In this document: piece after piece, positions 47,528 to 57,996 of the stretch
Numbering within the stretch: position 1 is the stretch's first letter
Layout: each line of letters opens with the position of its first letter
NCBI RefSeq assembly: GCF_051020985.1
Contig: NC_135010.1
Location: 2,726,001 to 2,790,000 of the forward strand
Reading direction: 5' to 3'
Length of the DNA: 64,000 nucleotides
Origin: Nomia melanderi
Lineage: Eukaryota; Arthropoda; Insecta; Hymenoptera; Halictidae
The notes under the pieces: model-generated
Told to the model about the DNA's origin: nothing
Database searches by the model: none
What the model saw: the letters and a program-made list of their open reading frames with translations, nothing else
Position numbers and translations under genes: made by a program

Positions 47528-47810
47528 TCTTAAATTTCCCTTATTGTAACATCTATACGCCTCTTTTATTTAATCAGAAAATTGAAAGATAACCCATTTT
47601 CTCGATCAAAGAAATAATTACTTCTATGTACTTTAAACTACCTTTTAAACAAAGAAAAAAAAATAACTATAAAATAACTATATTCAGAAATTATTCAGAA
47701 ATTTCCTTATTGTAACATTCTAATTCCACTATAAATGAATAAGAAAATCGAAAGTTCTAGCATTACTCTTTCCGATTGCCATGAAAAAATATTCACTTAA
47801 AATTACTTTT
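47528..47810 (+). repeat. Tandem duplication Y, unit ~166 bp
   Basis: AAATTTCCCTTATTGTAACA at 47532 and GAAATTTCCTTATTGTAACA at 47698 each lead into similar sequence (ATAAGAAAATCGAAAG, then an AAATAATTACTT-type block). The two units are direct and diverged. Confidence 0.55.
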
Positions 47811-47880
47811 TCAATCACCTCGTAATAAACTCAGAGTAATAATATTCATTTTCTATCAATTTCTTTACTCCAACACTTTT

Positions 47881-48194
47881 TTAATCTCCATTAGCCTATC
47901 ATCCTGAATGGTATACATAGGTACCATGAACATTTGAAATTACTGAAAAGCTAGAAAACGCCTTAAAGATAAAGAAAAGTTGTACCACACGGGGATCTTT
48001 GCTTATTACTAACAGCTTAAGTGTTAATTATTATTATTGTTGTTGTTGTTGTTGTTGTTGTTAGTGATTATCTTTTTTGTTTCACTGAAAACTTCAATTT
48101 TGCTAGAAAGCAGCTGTTTTTGGCCCTCTCTTTAATTTAAAGGAAGAAATTGTATTAAAAAAATAAAATACATATTCAGGGACGAAAGGGTTAA
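47881..48194 (+). mobile_element. Family J element, copy 2
   Basis: It follows copy 1 from ATCCTGAATGGTATACATAG and GCCTTAAAGATAAAGAAAAG to GGATCTTTGCTTATTACTAA, and ends ATTCAGGGACGAAAGGGTTAA-type. The left TTAATCTCCATTAGCC is diverged. A TTG microsatellite enlarges it to 314 bp. Confidence 0.65.
48025..48063. repeat. (TTA)n(TTG)n microsatellite
   Basis: A short run of TTA triplets passes into about nine TTG triplets. It lies inside J copy 2. Confidence 0.95.
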
Positions 48195-48234
48195 TACACA
48201 AGAAAATTAAAAGTTCTATGGTTAATTTTTTCGA

Positions 48235-48600
48235 TCATTTGTCATGAAAGAGTAACAGCCATCGGATATTGACACCCGTGACGAAGACCAGTTCCAAAGG
48301 GAGGCGACGCATAATTTTCGGCTTAATCTTTCTGGATATCAAGGCGACAAAACGTCCATTTGTATTATTCCTTTTCTGAGTTTGTTCATCACGGTTCCGA
48401 TCTCCGGTTCTCCGGTCGCGGGACCAGTTTTTCCTTGTCCGAACAAGGACCGGTCGGCTCATACCCGTTGGTTTCTGTAGCTTGAGAGGATCAATTGTTT
48501 TACCCGGTTTAACTGGAAAACACGATAATTGCTATTTAAAATGAAGACGCAAGTAACAAAGAGTTTCGTCAGAAAACCGATCCGTGGTTCTTCATCGACA
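48235..48600. other. GC-richer island 12
   Basis: A CpG-containing block. A 75-codon minus-strand frame rich in Arg has no recognised domain. There is no clear regulatory motif. Confidence 0.4.
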
Positions 48601-49018
48601 AACACGGAAGCTTGTTTACCTCGATAATAAACGATAATAGCTATCTAAGTACTTCTAATTTTCATTTCATTTATTGTTTTATAACCTTCTCTTTAATCTT
48701 CGCTTCATTCTGTAATTCGTATCGATATCATTGTATGATAATTAGTTTGTTGTTTGAGATATTATATGCTTGGAATGCTGCAATAGTAAAATTCTTTACA
48801 AATATATCAAGTAAATTATTGTGTAACTATCTACAGTTGAAATTCAGCATGCGAGGCTTTTACAATAGAAATTAATTTCTTTCTTTTTAAGAATACAATA
48901 ATGTGCAGATTTATGTATTATAACGAGAGTATCTGAAATCGAAATAATAAGAGTTATGTATTAAAAATTAGAATTGGAATATTGAAAATGAATTTTACAT
49001 TTTCAAATAGAAATCAAG
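48601..49018. other. AT-rich stretch, no feature seen
   Basis: AT-rich. An 87-codon frame (48612-48875) is hydrophobic but low in complexity and unrecognised. Confidence 0.55.
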
Positions 49019-49268
49019 TTAAACCCTTTCTCTGTGATCTATTTCTTAATTATGATCAATACAGTTAGTTTGTCATTAATAACTTATTGAAAAAAGAGGA
49101 AAGTCTGGGCATATTGTGCATCTATGTTTGCTCTGAAGTATGATAATTGATAACAAGAGAGCAATATTTATTTTGAATTCAGAAAAATCGAGTAATATTT
49201 TAGTATGTTAAATTCTGTTTAAAATCTTCAAAACGAATCTCACACACTATTATAAGGCAGGGAGCTAA
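49019..49268 (+). mobile_element. Family M TTAA element, copy 3
   Basis: TTAAACCCTTTCTCTGTGAT starts it and ATTATAAGGCAGGGAGCTAA ends it (TTAA mutated to CTAA). The interior ATTCTGTTTAAAATCTTC is shared with copy 1. The hairpin is degraded to CGAATCTCACAC. Confidence 0.75.
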
Positions 49269-49973
49269 TAAAGTAATTTGTTGCCAGACACTAATACCTC
49301 AAACCAATAAGAACAGCGAAAAATTACAATTAATAAAACATATAAACACATAAATATGTATGTTTAATACAAATGTCCGTCTTTTTTTAATATTACAAAT
49401 TAGAATTTTAAATATTAATGTACCTGAACTTTCCTGAATTGAGTGGGTACATTTGTAGGTAACAGTTCCATTGAATTTTAAATTTCAAATTATATAATGC
49501 AATGCAGACCTAGTTTTATTTAGCAGTTGAACAACTTTCATAAAGGAAATTTCTTTCATATTTCCATTTATATGTTTCTTCATTATTTTCCAATGTTTCT
49601 GATTTTCTTGGCTAGCTTGTCAGTATACAACTATTTGTACACTATTGTTTGGCAATTGTACAAATATTAGTTAGAGCAGTGTTCTTATTTCTCTTTGGTA
49701 CTAGAGTGTCTGTAACACTGACATTAATTTTTTATACGGTTCAAGATTTCACATACATATAATCGTGTGAACATTGTAGATCCTCGAGAAAAAATTCGTC
49801 AAAATGTATTTTAAATAAACGACAAGTTTTACTGCATAATTTCAAACCAATGTTTCTTACTCGCTTTCATTAACGTGCACTGCCGATAAAAGCTATAAGT
49901 CCAGAACTTATGTTTAACGAGAAGGTCAAACATTAGTTTATGACTATATACTAAAACTTGAGCAATCAGTATA
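49269..49973. other. AT-rich stretch, no feature seen
   Basis: AT-rich; nothing could be supported. Confidence 0.6.
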
Positions 49974-50432
49974 TACAGGGTGTCCCACTTAACTCGAGGA
50001 CTTTAAATAGCTTATAGTTTTTGATGATTGGAAAAAATGTTAAAAGAAAAAGTTATTTGTGTGGTTGGAGTAATGATATTTACGATGAGAAAAAAATTCC
50101 TTTCAAGGTACACTGTTTTTCGAGATTTCAAGGTTACCAATTCTTTTTATTTGGAACGACATATTTTTATCATCGTGGTGTAATAGTTGAGGTCAAGACC
50201 AATCGAATAATTTATGATAGCATGACGATTAAGTAACCTTGTCTACGAAAAATGAAGAGGTTAGTCGAGGAAATGTATTTTATCGAATAATCAAACTACT
50301 TAACCGCCATCTACTCTGATATATAATAAATCATCTATATAAGCATGGAAAAACTTTTCTCTCACACCTTTTTCATCATTAAGAAAAAATAAAATACATA
50401 AGTTTTGCATTTATACGGTTGCAACACCCTAT
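49974..50432. mobile_element. CAGGGTGTC-ended element, copy 1
   Basis: TACAGGGTGTCCCACTTAAC begins it and GGTTGCAACACCCTATA ends it, so ACAGGGTGT faces ACACCCTAT. A 71-codon frame (50021-50236) lies inside, but I see no transposase motif. ACAGGGTGTCCCA-type ends are frequent in insect repeats; I do not assign a superfamily. Confidence 0.5.
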
Positions 50433-50564
50433 ACATAGATACTCAGCATACGGTATCATTAACGTTTTTATATATAAAATAAAGAAAACATTTTTTGTAC
50501 TCCTGAAGTACTTTTAATGAGAGGTACCTTTTCGCATGCCTTACTAATTCAAACCACATTTTCT

Positions 50565-50945
50565 AACCCAAACCTGATAAAAGTCAATCACAAGTTCGAA
50601 ATAATAAATTACAAAGAAAAAATTGTATTTTATTTGAATACTATTCTTTTCGGTTCCTTGGTCTGCTAAACGATCTCATAGTGTTGATTTCTTGCGTATC
50701 ATGTTTATCGATATTCTTAATTATTCATTGATAACATTTCTGTTTCTTTTATTCCAATTTCTCATTCAAACCTAAACCTAATATCAGTCAATCACAAACT
50801 CGAAATAACAATTACAAAAAGATATTTAATTTCAGTAGAGTCCTAGTTTCTTTGTCTGCTAAACGATATCATATTCTATAAATTTATATTACAGACTTAT
50901 AGTATATCATGGTCATTGATATTCCTAATTACCTACTCGATATTA
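50565..50945 (+). repeat. Tandem duplication Z, unit ~195-204 bp
   Basis: GTCAATCACAAGTTCGAAAT (50583) recurs as GTCAATCACAAACTCGAAAT (50787), and CTGCTAAACGAT recurs 193 bp apart (50663 and 50856). Both units lead into an ATCGATATTC / TTGATATTCC block. The copies are direct and diverged. Confidence 0.75.
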
Positions 50946-51401
50946 ACACGTTGACTGCCACGACAAATCTGAATGTTATATACAATATTATTAATTCTTT
51001 CATTAATCTTTATAACAAAGACGAACGGTATTAGAAATAATGATTAATATGGAATCACAATTTTTAAGTTACACTATATATTTAGTTATTTATGATACTA
51101 AATATTTTTGTTTGACATCAATCTTGGTACTTACGTATTATTATATAGGCCACCTTTGCTTTCAAGTAATGAAATATTAATAATAATAATGGTAATAATA
51201 ATGATAAGAATAATAAAATATTAATAATGTGTTATAGTATTAAATAAATATTAACCCAAATGACTGACCAGCGCGACCTTTAGTTAGGAAACAAAGGAGA
51301 TCCGTATTATACCTAAGTACCTACATTTTTTTATTGTAATTGTTTTCAAGCAATTTAGAAGCTCCGGTCATCAGTGGCCACCGTGATAGTCAAGGCGTTA
51401 A
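50943..51401 (+). mobile_element. Family F element, copy 4, enlarged
   Basis: TTAACACGTTGACTGCCACG at the left and CCGTGATAGTCAAGGCGTTAA-type at the right are the F ends. TTTAGTTATTTATGATACTA is the F body. About 220 extra bases, including AAT-rich repeats at 51170-51235, lie in the middle. The subterminal palindrome reads GGTCATCAGTGGCC. It shares its right TTAA with H copy 2. Confidence 0.8.
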
Positions 51402-51609
51402 CCCTTTACGGTCGAATGCCGTCATAATGGAGACTTTGAACTTCGATATCTAAAATCGAAAACTGCAAATAAATAATTTAATCGTTCAATTAACAAAAGA
51501 CTGACATGTGGTTTCTTTTCTCTTAACATTCAAAACCTAGATACATAATTCAGCTTTTTATGAAAATAAATGTTAGAATTTTAAGGCAGTCTCGTGCGCA
51601 AAGAGTTAA
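51398..51609 (+). mobile_element. Family H TTAA element, copy 2
   Basis: TTAACCCTTTACGGTCGAAT and CTCGTGCGCAAAGAGTTAA form the inverted repeat with TTAA on both ends, 212 bp. It matches copy 1 at 7978 through TATAATGGMGACTT. Confidence 0.85.
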
Positions 51610-51695
51610 CCTTTAATTAAAAATTAATTTAACTAAAAATATGGACCAGAATTTAACCGTTAAGTATGGAAGTAGTGTAGTTAACTTAACCATAG

Positions 51696-51839
51696 TTAAC
51701 ACTAAAAACTCTAAGAACGCATCTATTGAGACTTTAATTGATTTACAATTCAGTGTGCGTATTGTTAAATCAAATTCTTTAATAGAGTTTTTATAGAAGA
51801 ATTTCAAAAAGTCAATTTAATTGCTCAGTAGTTTTAGTG
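51696..51839. mobile_element. Family A derivative with two left ends
   Basis: It starts TTAACACTAAAAACTCTAAG and runs in plus orientation through TTGATTTACAATTCAGTGTG, then switches near 51785 to the reverse-oriented A left end (AATTTCAAAAAGTCAATTTA, GCTCAGTAGTTTTAGTG). The normal A right end is absent. The final TTAA has changed to TGAT. Confidence 0.7.
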
Positions 51840-52149
51840 ATGAAGGTTAATAGCAAATTCTCAACTGTTGAAAGTTAATTCAACACACCATACATTAAAT
51901 ACCAAAGGGAAAGAAGAAAATATCAAGTAAAAGAAGAGTTTAAAGAAGTAACTTGAACAGTTAACTCATGCTCTAATATTTTAAAATTTCTAAAAGAAAT
52001 CGAAGTAGTACATTTAATTTAATCAGCCATCCACAACTAAGGAAAAAACAATATAAATATATACATAAGTAGTCCATCTGCATAATTTAAAGTAGTTACC
52101 AATGACCCAATTGGGTTGACGCAACATCAAATATACAATAAAAAGAAAA
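51840..52149. other. AT-rich stretch, no feature seen
   Basis: AT-rich leading into the next island; no element was found. Confidence 0.55.
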
Positions 52150-52929
52150 ATTGTTTCACTTGTTCGAACACATGATCCTCCAAATAATCCCCAGAAAAAG
52201 CCTAAAAACCGAAACGCGACTGAATCGACCGTCGACGCGCATTCGCATTTTTCTGTGCTCGATTGCACATCTTCTGGAGGACATGGAAAATCGATTTCGC
52301 GTACGCGCGGGAGCGCCGCAAAAAAAAACGTGAGCCAGGTCGAAAGTGACGTTTCGCCCGCTCGACAAAACAATGTAATTAGCTTCTTGCATGGTTTCAT
52401 GGATGGCGTCTTGCATCCTTTTTTCCTACGACTGTCGGCAATTCGTTCCCCGCCAACCGGACGCGAGGACGCATGTCCCGTGCTCGAATTATGTAACGTC
52501 GCACTTTCGTCGGTGGCTCTTATGTCAGTAGGCCTTTACCATCGTGCACGGGCACTAACGCGATGATTACACACGCACGTACACGTGTATACGCGCGTAT
52601 CCGATCCCTTCTTTCTTTTTTTCCTTCGCCTCTCTTCCTCTCCTCTCTTTTTCGAACCGAGTTTCATTGTGGCCGACGCTAACCTTGTCGCAACGACGCG
52701 ATTGCGACGCGGACAAAAACGGAAATTAAGTAACGAGAAAAGAAACTTTTCTACTTTGTTACTGCCTCTCTCGGGGAAAAAAATGTAATAGCGTTCACCG
52801 TCAGGTTAACCCCGAAACATTTTTTCCCCTTTTCGTTGATTACGCTCTCAATCGCGATTGCTGAACGCGGAACACTTTTGACCCTCGCTCGGCGAATGTT
52901 GGATTCGTGCGGACCCAGATTGTTATATG
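52150..52929. other. GC-richer island 13
   Basis: A long CpG-rich block with many overlapping frames on both strands (up to 125 codons), including one starting in AT-rich DNA. None shows a known domain. Pyrimidine-rich tracts at 52605-52660 stand out. It could be a promoter region or a conserved regulatory block. Confidence 0.45.
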
Positions 52930-53556
52930 AACCACTCATTGGCCAAATTAATTAACTCCACTTTTCGAAATTTTTAAGATTTTGTCATTAACCAGTTAAC
53001 TGTGGAATTTAGCCCAAAAAATTTCTTATTATGCACGTAATTAAATGAAATAGTAAAGTATATACTCGTCTAATGCAGGCTAAATGCATTATAATATATT
53101 GTAATTAAAAGCTAAAGCAAAAGGATGAGCAATTACACATTCACTTAAAAAAATAAATAATTTATCAGTGGAAAAATTAATACCATTTGCGTTTTAAGAT
53201 GACGTGCATACTCGTCGAACGCATTTAAATGGTTAAAGCGTTCCATTGGCTCTTAACATTTCATATTTAAAATAAATTTCATTAGGACTAGGTTTAGTAG
53301 CATGAAATAATAAATGGCTCTTAGCCACGTAAAAATTGTAATAATAATAAAAATGGCATCAAGAATATACTGTTTTATGCACTTTATGTGTTTCGTAGAT
53401 TTAAACTACACCTGTAATAAACAAATGAAATACATTTTACAATGATTATTTAATTTTGCATTTAAAGGGAAATTTTCAGAACAAATGTATAGCTATTATA
53501 TGACTTTTCTTTATTTTTTGTTTTGTGTACTTAATCGATTTGCCCAGTGAGTGGCT
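52930..53556. mobile_element. Element L with facing ends, hosting G
   Basis: CCACTCATTGGCCAAATTAA (52931) and the reverse complement of 53527-53555, which reads CCACTCACTGGGCAAATCGA, match at most positions, so the two may be the inverted ends of one element of about 630 bp. A G element (52988-53236) sits inside it. Similar single termini occur at 12246 and 41450. Confidence 0.45.
52988..53236 (+). mobile_element. Family G TTAA element, copy 1 (intact)
   Basis: TTAACCAGTTAACTGTGGAA starts and CGAACGCATTTAAATGGTTAA-type sequence ends it, with TTAA at each side, 249 bp. TATACTCGTCTAATGCAGGC and CATACTCGTCGAACGCA are two internal copies of one motif. Confidence 0.88.
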
Positions 53557-53694
53557 TACATGTTTATTAGTAACTTCATCTTTGTAATATTATATGTAGA
53601 AATGAATGAGTATTTTAGTAAAGAGTAAATATTATTTTAATATATGTGGCTTAATATTTATTATTGATTACATGTTATTCATACTTTTCAATGT
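53237..53694. other. AT-rich stretch, includes L right end
   Basis: AT-rich; apart from the L terminus at 53527-53556 nothing was found. Confidence 0.5.
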
Positions 53695-53892
53695 TTAACA
53701 CTGTAGCTACCAAGTGTTCAATATGATTAATATATAGTCCTTATAAAAATTGTAACAACAGATTTTTGTCGGTTTTCTTCGCATATTTACTATAGTATTC
53801 AAGTGAATTTTTAGATCATTTTGGATATTTAACACTTTTAAAATATCGACAATTGTGGAATTAGAAAACTCGTGCGGTAGTTCTGATATTAA
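53695..53892 (+). mobile_element. Family B element, copy 6 (short)
   Basis: TTAACACTGTAGCTACCAAG and CGGTAGTTCTGATATTAA bound it. CCTTATAAAAATTGTAACAA is intact, but about 20 bp are missing before the right end, removing most of the palindrome. Confidence 0.8.
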
Positions 53893-56502
53893 CAACAATG
53901 AATTTCAGTTAGTTGGTCGTATTCCAAAGGAAATTGCATGCGTACTCGTAAATAGAATATTTAAATGTTTTATATGAAAATAGTACCAAAATATTGTAGC
54001 AAGGATCGAAAGCTATACAGAAAAATACATAAGAAAGTACAATCGAATAAATAAAAAAAATGCAATACAATGATTACAACCAAAAATAATTCTAATACGA
54101 TACAGAATAGATTAACGCACTGCTAGTTAATGTAGCGAAATGGCCCGCTAAAATGTGAAACTTGCCACACTCTAGTTACAGTTGAATTTATATTATCCGT
54201 TACCGGAAATACAGAAACCGGAGGAAAGTATAGTGAGAAAATATTTACAAAACCGAACGAAATTAATCACTTATAAAAATCCAAAGAGAACAACAGAAAT
54301 TTTCAAACGAAAAGGTTTAATAAATAAGATCTAAAATACTAAATATACATGTCGCCAATAAATACGAGTAATTGATGGCGCATCAATGATGGAGTTTAAA
54401 TATGAATATGAAGAACGAAATAATTAATTTACGATAATAATGTTATTACTAAAGAGAAAAATGCATAAATGTAATAAAGCAATATTTGTTAGTGTATATA
54501 TTTTTTATTTGAATAGACGTGAGGACTGAAGTTTCCCTATGATAAAGAATTATTATACATTTAAGGGTTAACACTGATGATTCGTTCTGAGGGAAGAAGA
54601 AACTAAGCTCTTATAGAATAATATGATATAAATAATTATTTAATAAGAATTAATTCATTTTAACAAAAAATTATATAAGGAATGGAAAAGAATGAAGAAC
54701 GTATTATTTTTTTAAATAAATAGTTTTTTATGTAAAACAAATTTTTAATTAATTTTTATACAAATTTTAACTTCTATGAAATCAAGAAGTATCTAAATTA
54801 TTACTCAAAGGTGGTAAATGATAATAGTAGAACTAGAAAGAAAAATAAGGAATAAGAAGTTTTATTTACATACTTTCTATAATATACAGCTTAATGCTTT
54901 GAGTGCTATTTCATGCATTATATATAATGTAGACATAAGAGCAAGTAAGGTGGCGTAAAACTTTATGCTTTAATTTTCAATTAGTTTTGAAAGTAAGAGA
55001 ATTCGATTATCGAAGGTAAAAGGAGACTGTTAGTACTACCAATCTACAGCTTAAATAATGATTTGGAATACTTTGTTCATAATAATATTTGATTTTTACG
55101 AACTTTCTTTTTTCTGTAAAAAACTGTAAAACAATAAAAGGTGATTTGAAGGTACTTATCGATATTTTAAGTATAGAATGTAAAACATTTTCTGAAGTAT
55201 TGTATTTTTTGTTTATTATAAACCACACGAAATGAATATTTTAATTATAATCAAAAACAAAGTCTTTATATTTCTACCTATAGAATTTATTTATTGATTT
55301 CAGAAAAATAACGGGCATATTCAAGAATGTTTAAATTAAATAAAATGTAAAATATGGGCATTGTATTAACAATGTGATTTATATATAGAAAATATAAATA
55401 GTTTGAAAGGCTTATGTATTACAACGTGTAAGTATATGGCAAATATAAACCTTGTTTTTGTGAGTGTACGTATGTCTTATAACACGTGAATATTAAATCT
55501 CAATATGTAATGGATGACACGATTCAAATTAAAGTGTGTCAATTTTTATTATGACATCATGTATTATGAAATCGTAGGTGGATCACTATAGAAAGAATTT
55601 CTAATTACGTAAAGCTTGTGACATCAATACTCGTTAAAGATTATTCAATTTAAATAATACGACCTAACCCATTGATCCATGGAAAGTTTTCATTTTTTCA
55701 TTACAATAGTGGTTAATAATCTATTACGATTTATTAAGCCGAGGAGAAAGTTTCGAGATATCGTAATACCAATGATCCATAGTGAATGGCGTAACTAGCA
55801 TTAGGGGAGGGGAGTTCTTGGGGCTTTCACCCTGCCAAATATTCGTAAGACGTTTTTGGTAACGATAGTTACGATTTAAGTCAGATAATAATAATTTAGC
55901 AGGTCATTTAATGAAACTAAATACACTTTCGCGACAGTTACCCAGAACAATGCTAGATATTTGTATGATATTTTGAAAATGAAATTCGAAAATATTTATT
56001 AACATGTTATTAGAAAATCGTGTTACTGATCTAATATTATAAATTAAGAGTTTAAGTTGAAAAATAGGTTTTTTTCATGAAAAATTATATTATTCAAGTA
56101 TAGTGGTTTGAGTAAAAAATAATTTAACAAATTAATTTTTGATTTAAGTAGAAATGAAAAAAGCAGCTATAATAAGAATTCTTGAATTTCATATTGGCTA
56201 TTACATTTGATGTTGTTAATGAGAATGCAGATGACAAATGTTGTCCATCAATTGTCTCCGATGGAGTTTCTCCTAGTGATAAATATCTTCTTTTTGATTA
56301 AATAAATTCTACCAAAAATTATTTTGTATGCCGTTACTTACAGTACGTAGTTACAGTTATATAATTTAGTAGTCCATAAGTATTTAAATAAAATCTCAAT
56401 TTTCTCTATCCCTATTTTCAAAATTATCTAAAAATTCTTTTATCTGAATACATTGAATAAGGAGCGCTAGTACTCCTACAAAACGGTTATATTTTTCAAT
56501 AC

Positions 56503-56504
<2 letters not shown>
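53893..56504. other. AT-rich stretch with a lone family O end
   Basis: Long AT-rich stretch. TTAATGCTTTGAGTGCTATT at 54891 matches the O terminus at 7538. AATGATCCATAG and TTGATCCATGG (55672, 55776) form a small direct repeat. No gene was found. Confidence 0.55.

Positions 56505-56554
<50 letters not shown>
56505..56554. repeat. (AT)n microsatellite
   Basis: About 25 uninterrupted AT dinucleotides. Confidence 0.97.
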
Positions 56555-56558
<4 letters not shown>

Positions 56559-56859
56559 TCAACATATTTATATATTGTTTTCATATATTTTCAACTACCA
56601 AAAAACAGAATCACAATTTATCAACATCGTAAGTGGATTTAACGTGCTGAAATATAGATACATCATGCAGGTATTTACCTACTTTCTTATCGCATTAGTG
56701 GATAAGAATTCCATCTACCCACTTATATCATACTTCGTAAAGAAACGTTACTAAAACTTCCTAAAACATTTACATTTTAATATTAAAACATTACATTACA
56801 GAGATTTCGAATCTCTTCATTTCCCTAATAGAATCTGATTAAATGATACTGGAATACGA
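56555..56859. other. AT-rich stretch, no feature seen
   Basis: AT-rich; nothing could be supported. Confidence 0.6.
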
Positions 56860-57723
56860 GCGTGTACAAAATCGTACACGATCATTACTCGAAGCATAAA
56901 GCCCAAATCTTCGACGAGGTCATCGAGCACAAAAGTGTCGTGAGGTCGACATAACGCGTTATGAAGAGGGGAAAAAAGATGAACGACGCGGGAATTTCTA
57001 TTTAACGGCGGAATTTCTCGCTCGGAGCGACGCGTTTCTCAACAGCACGGTGCGGCAAACAGAAGTAACCGATAATTTAGAAATCTTCGGTGTTAGCTAC
57101 GTCCTTGGAGCGTGCCCTTACACGAAAACCGAATAAAGTCGGAATAAATCGCAGAGTAAATCGGGCCGAGATAACGCGTGTGTTGATCGGCGTACATAAC
57201 CTAGACGGTTGACCGAAGAGGGCGCGCGCGTGTCGATGGCGTGTGTGCATGCCCACGCTAATCGAAATTCAACGATTTCAGAGAGCCGAGGTATAACATC
57301 GTCGCATGCCGGGCTTTACGCTTCGTAACAATGCCCCAACTTTCTCCGTCACTTTCATTTTCGTTGGTCGGTTGCTCGGCTCTCTCGCTTCTCTCTCGCT
57401 TGGATTAGGAAATAGTGCGTGCCCCACCATTTTACCGGGCTCATGGCCCTCCTTTTTCTCATTCGTATTCCCTCGCTCCGTCGTCTTCCCTCCATCCTGC
57501 CGCTGCGAGCCCGCGCGCGCGCGTGCACGCGGCCGCTCTTTGTCCCTCTTTCTGGGGGCCCTCGCGCCACTTCCGGCCAACTCCCGCGATTTTAGAAAGG
57601 GTCTCCTACCAACGTGCAGCCCGTATGAAACCTTTACGCTCTTTGGAGAACACTGATCCGACGCGAGGATCTACGGCTGCGGGACAAACTAATGGCTCGA
57701 ATCGTAATATGGCGAGACCCCGT
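56860..57723. other. GC-richer island 14
   Basis: The most GC- and CpG-rich part of the window, with runs such as GCGCGCGCGCGTGCACGCGG at about 57510. Frames of 62-121 codons overlap on both strands and are low in complexity (Arg, Ala, Ser, Pro). ACTTTCATTTTCGTTGGTCG at 57351 resembles the motif in island 1. It is promoter-like in composition; no gene was identified. Confidence 0.5.
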
Positions 57724-57996
57724 TTAACACTAAACGTACTGGAAGAACGTGCGACACATGTAACGAAAGATTTACAATAAAACATGTACTAATAGAATGT
57801 ATTAAAATGGAAACCCATCGCAGCAGGGCTAAAATACTAAATTAAACACAATAAATATTCACAACACAGAGGAACAGAAACAAACTAATTGGATTTCTCA
57901 AAACAGTAGACCTGTGAAAGGAAATCTAGTAGCTAGACGAGCATGTCGTTAATAACCGAAAAGTCGATGCGACGTTAAATAATGAAAGGAAAAAGA
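57724..57996. other. Possible C left end, otherwise nothing
   Basis: TTAACACTAAACGTACTGGA at 57724 matches the family C terminus for about 15 bases, but the rest of C does not follow. Confidence 0.35.

Noticed and set aside
56396..56584. Ile-Tyr repeat frame
   Set aside because: Product of the (AT)n microsatellite.
57278..57780. Arg/Pro-rich frames on both strands in island 14
   Set aside because: Mutually overlapping, low complexity, with GCGCGC runs; not credible proteins.
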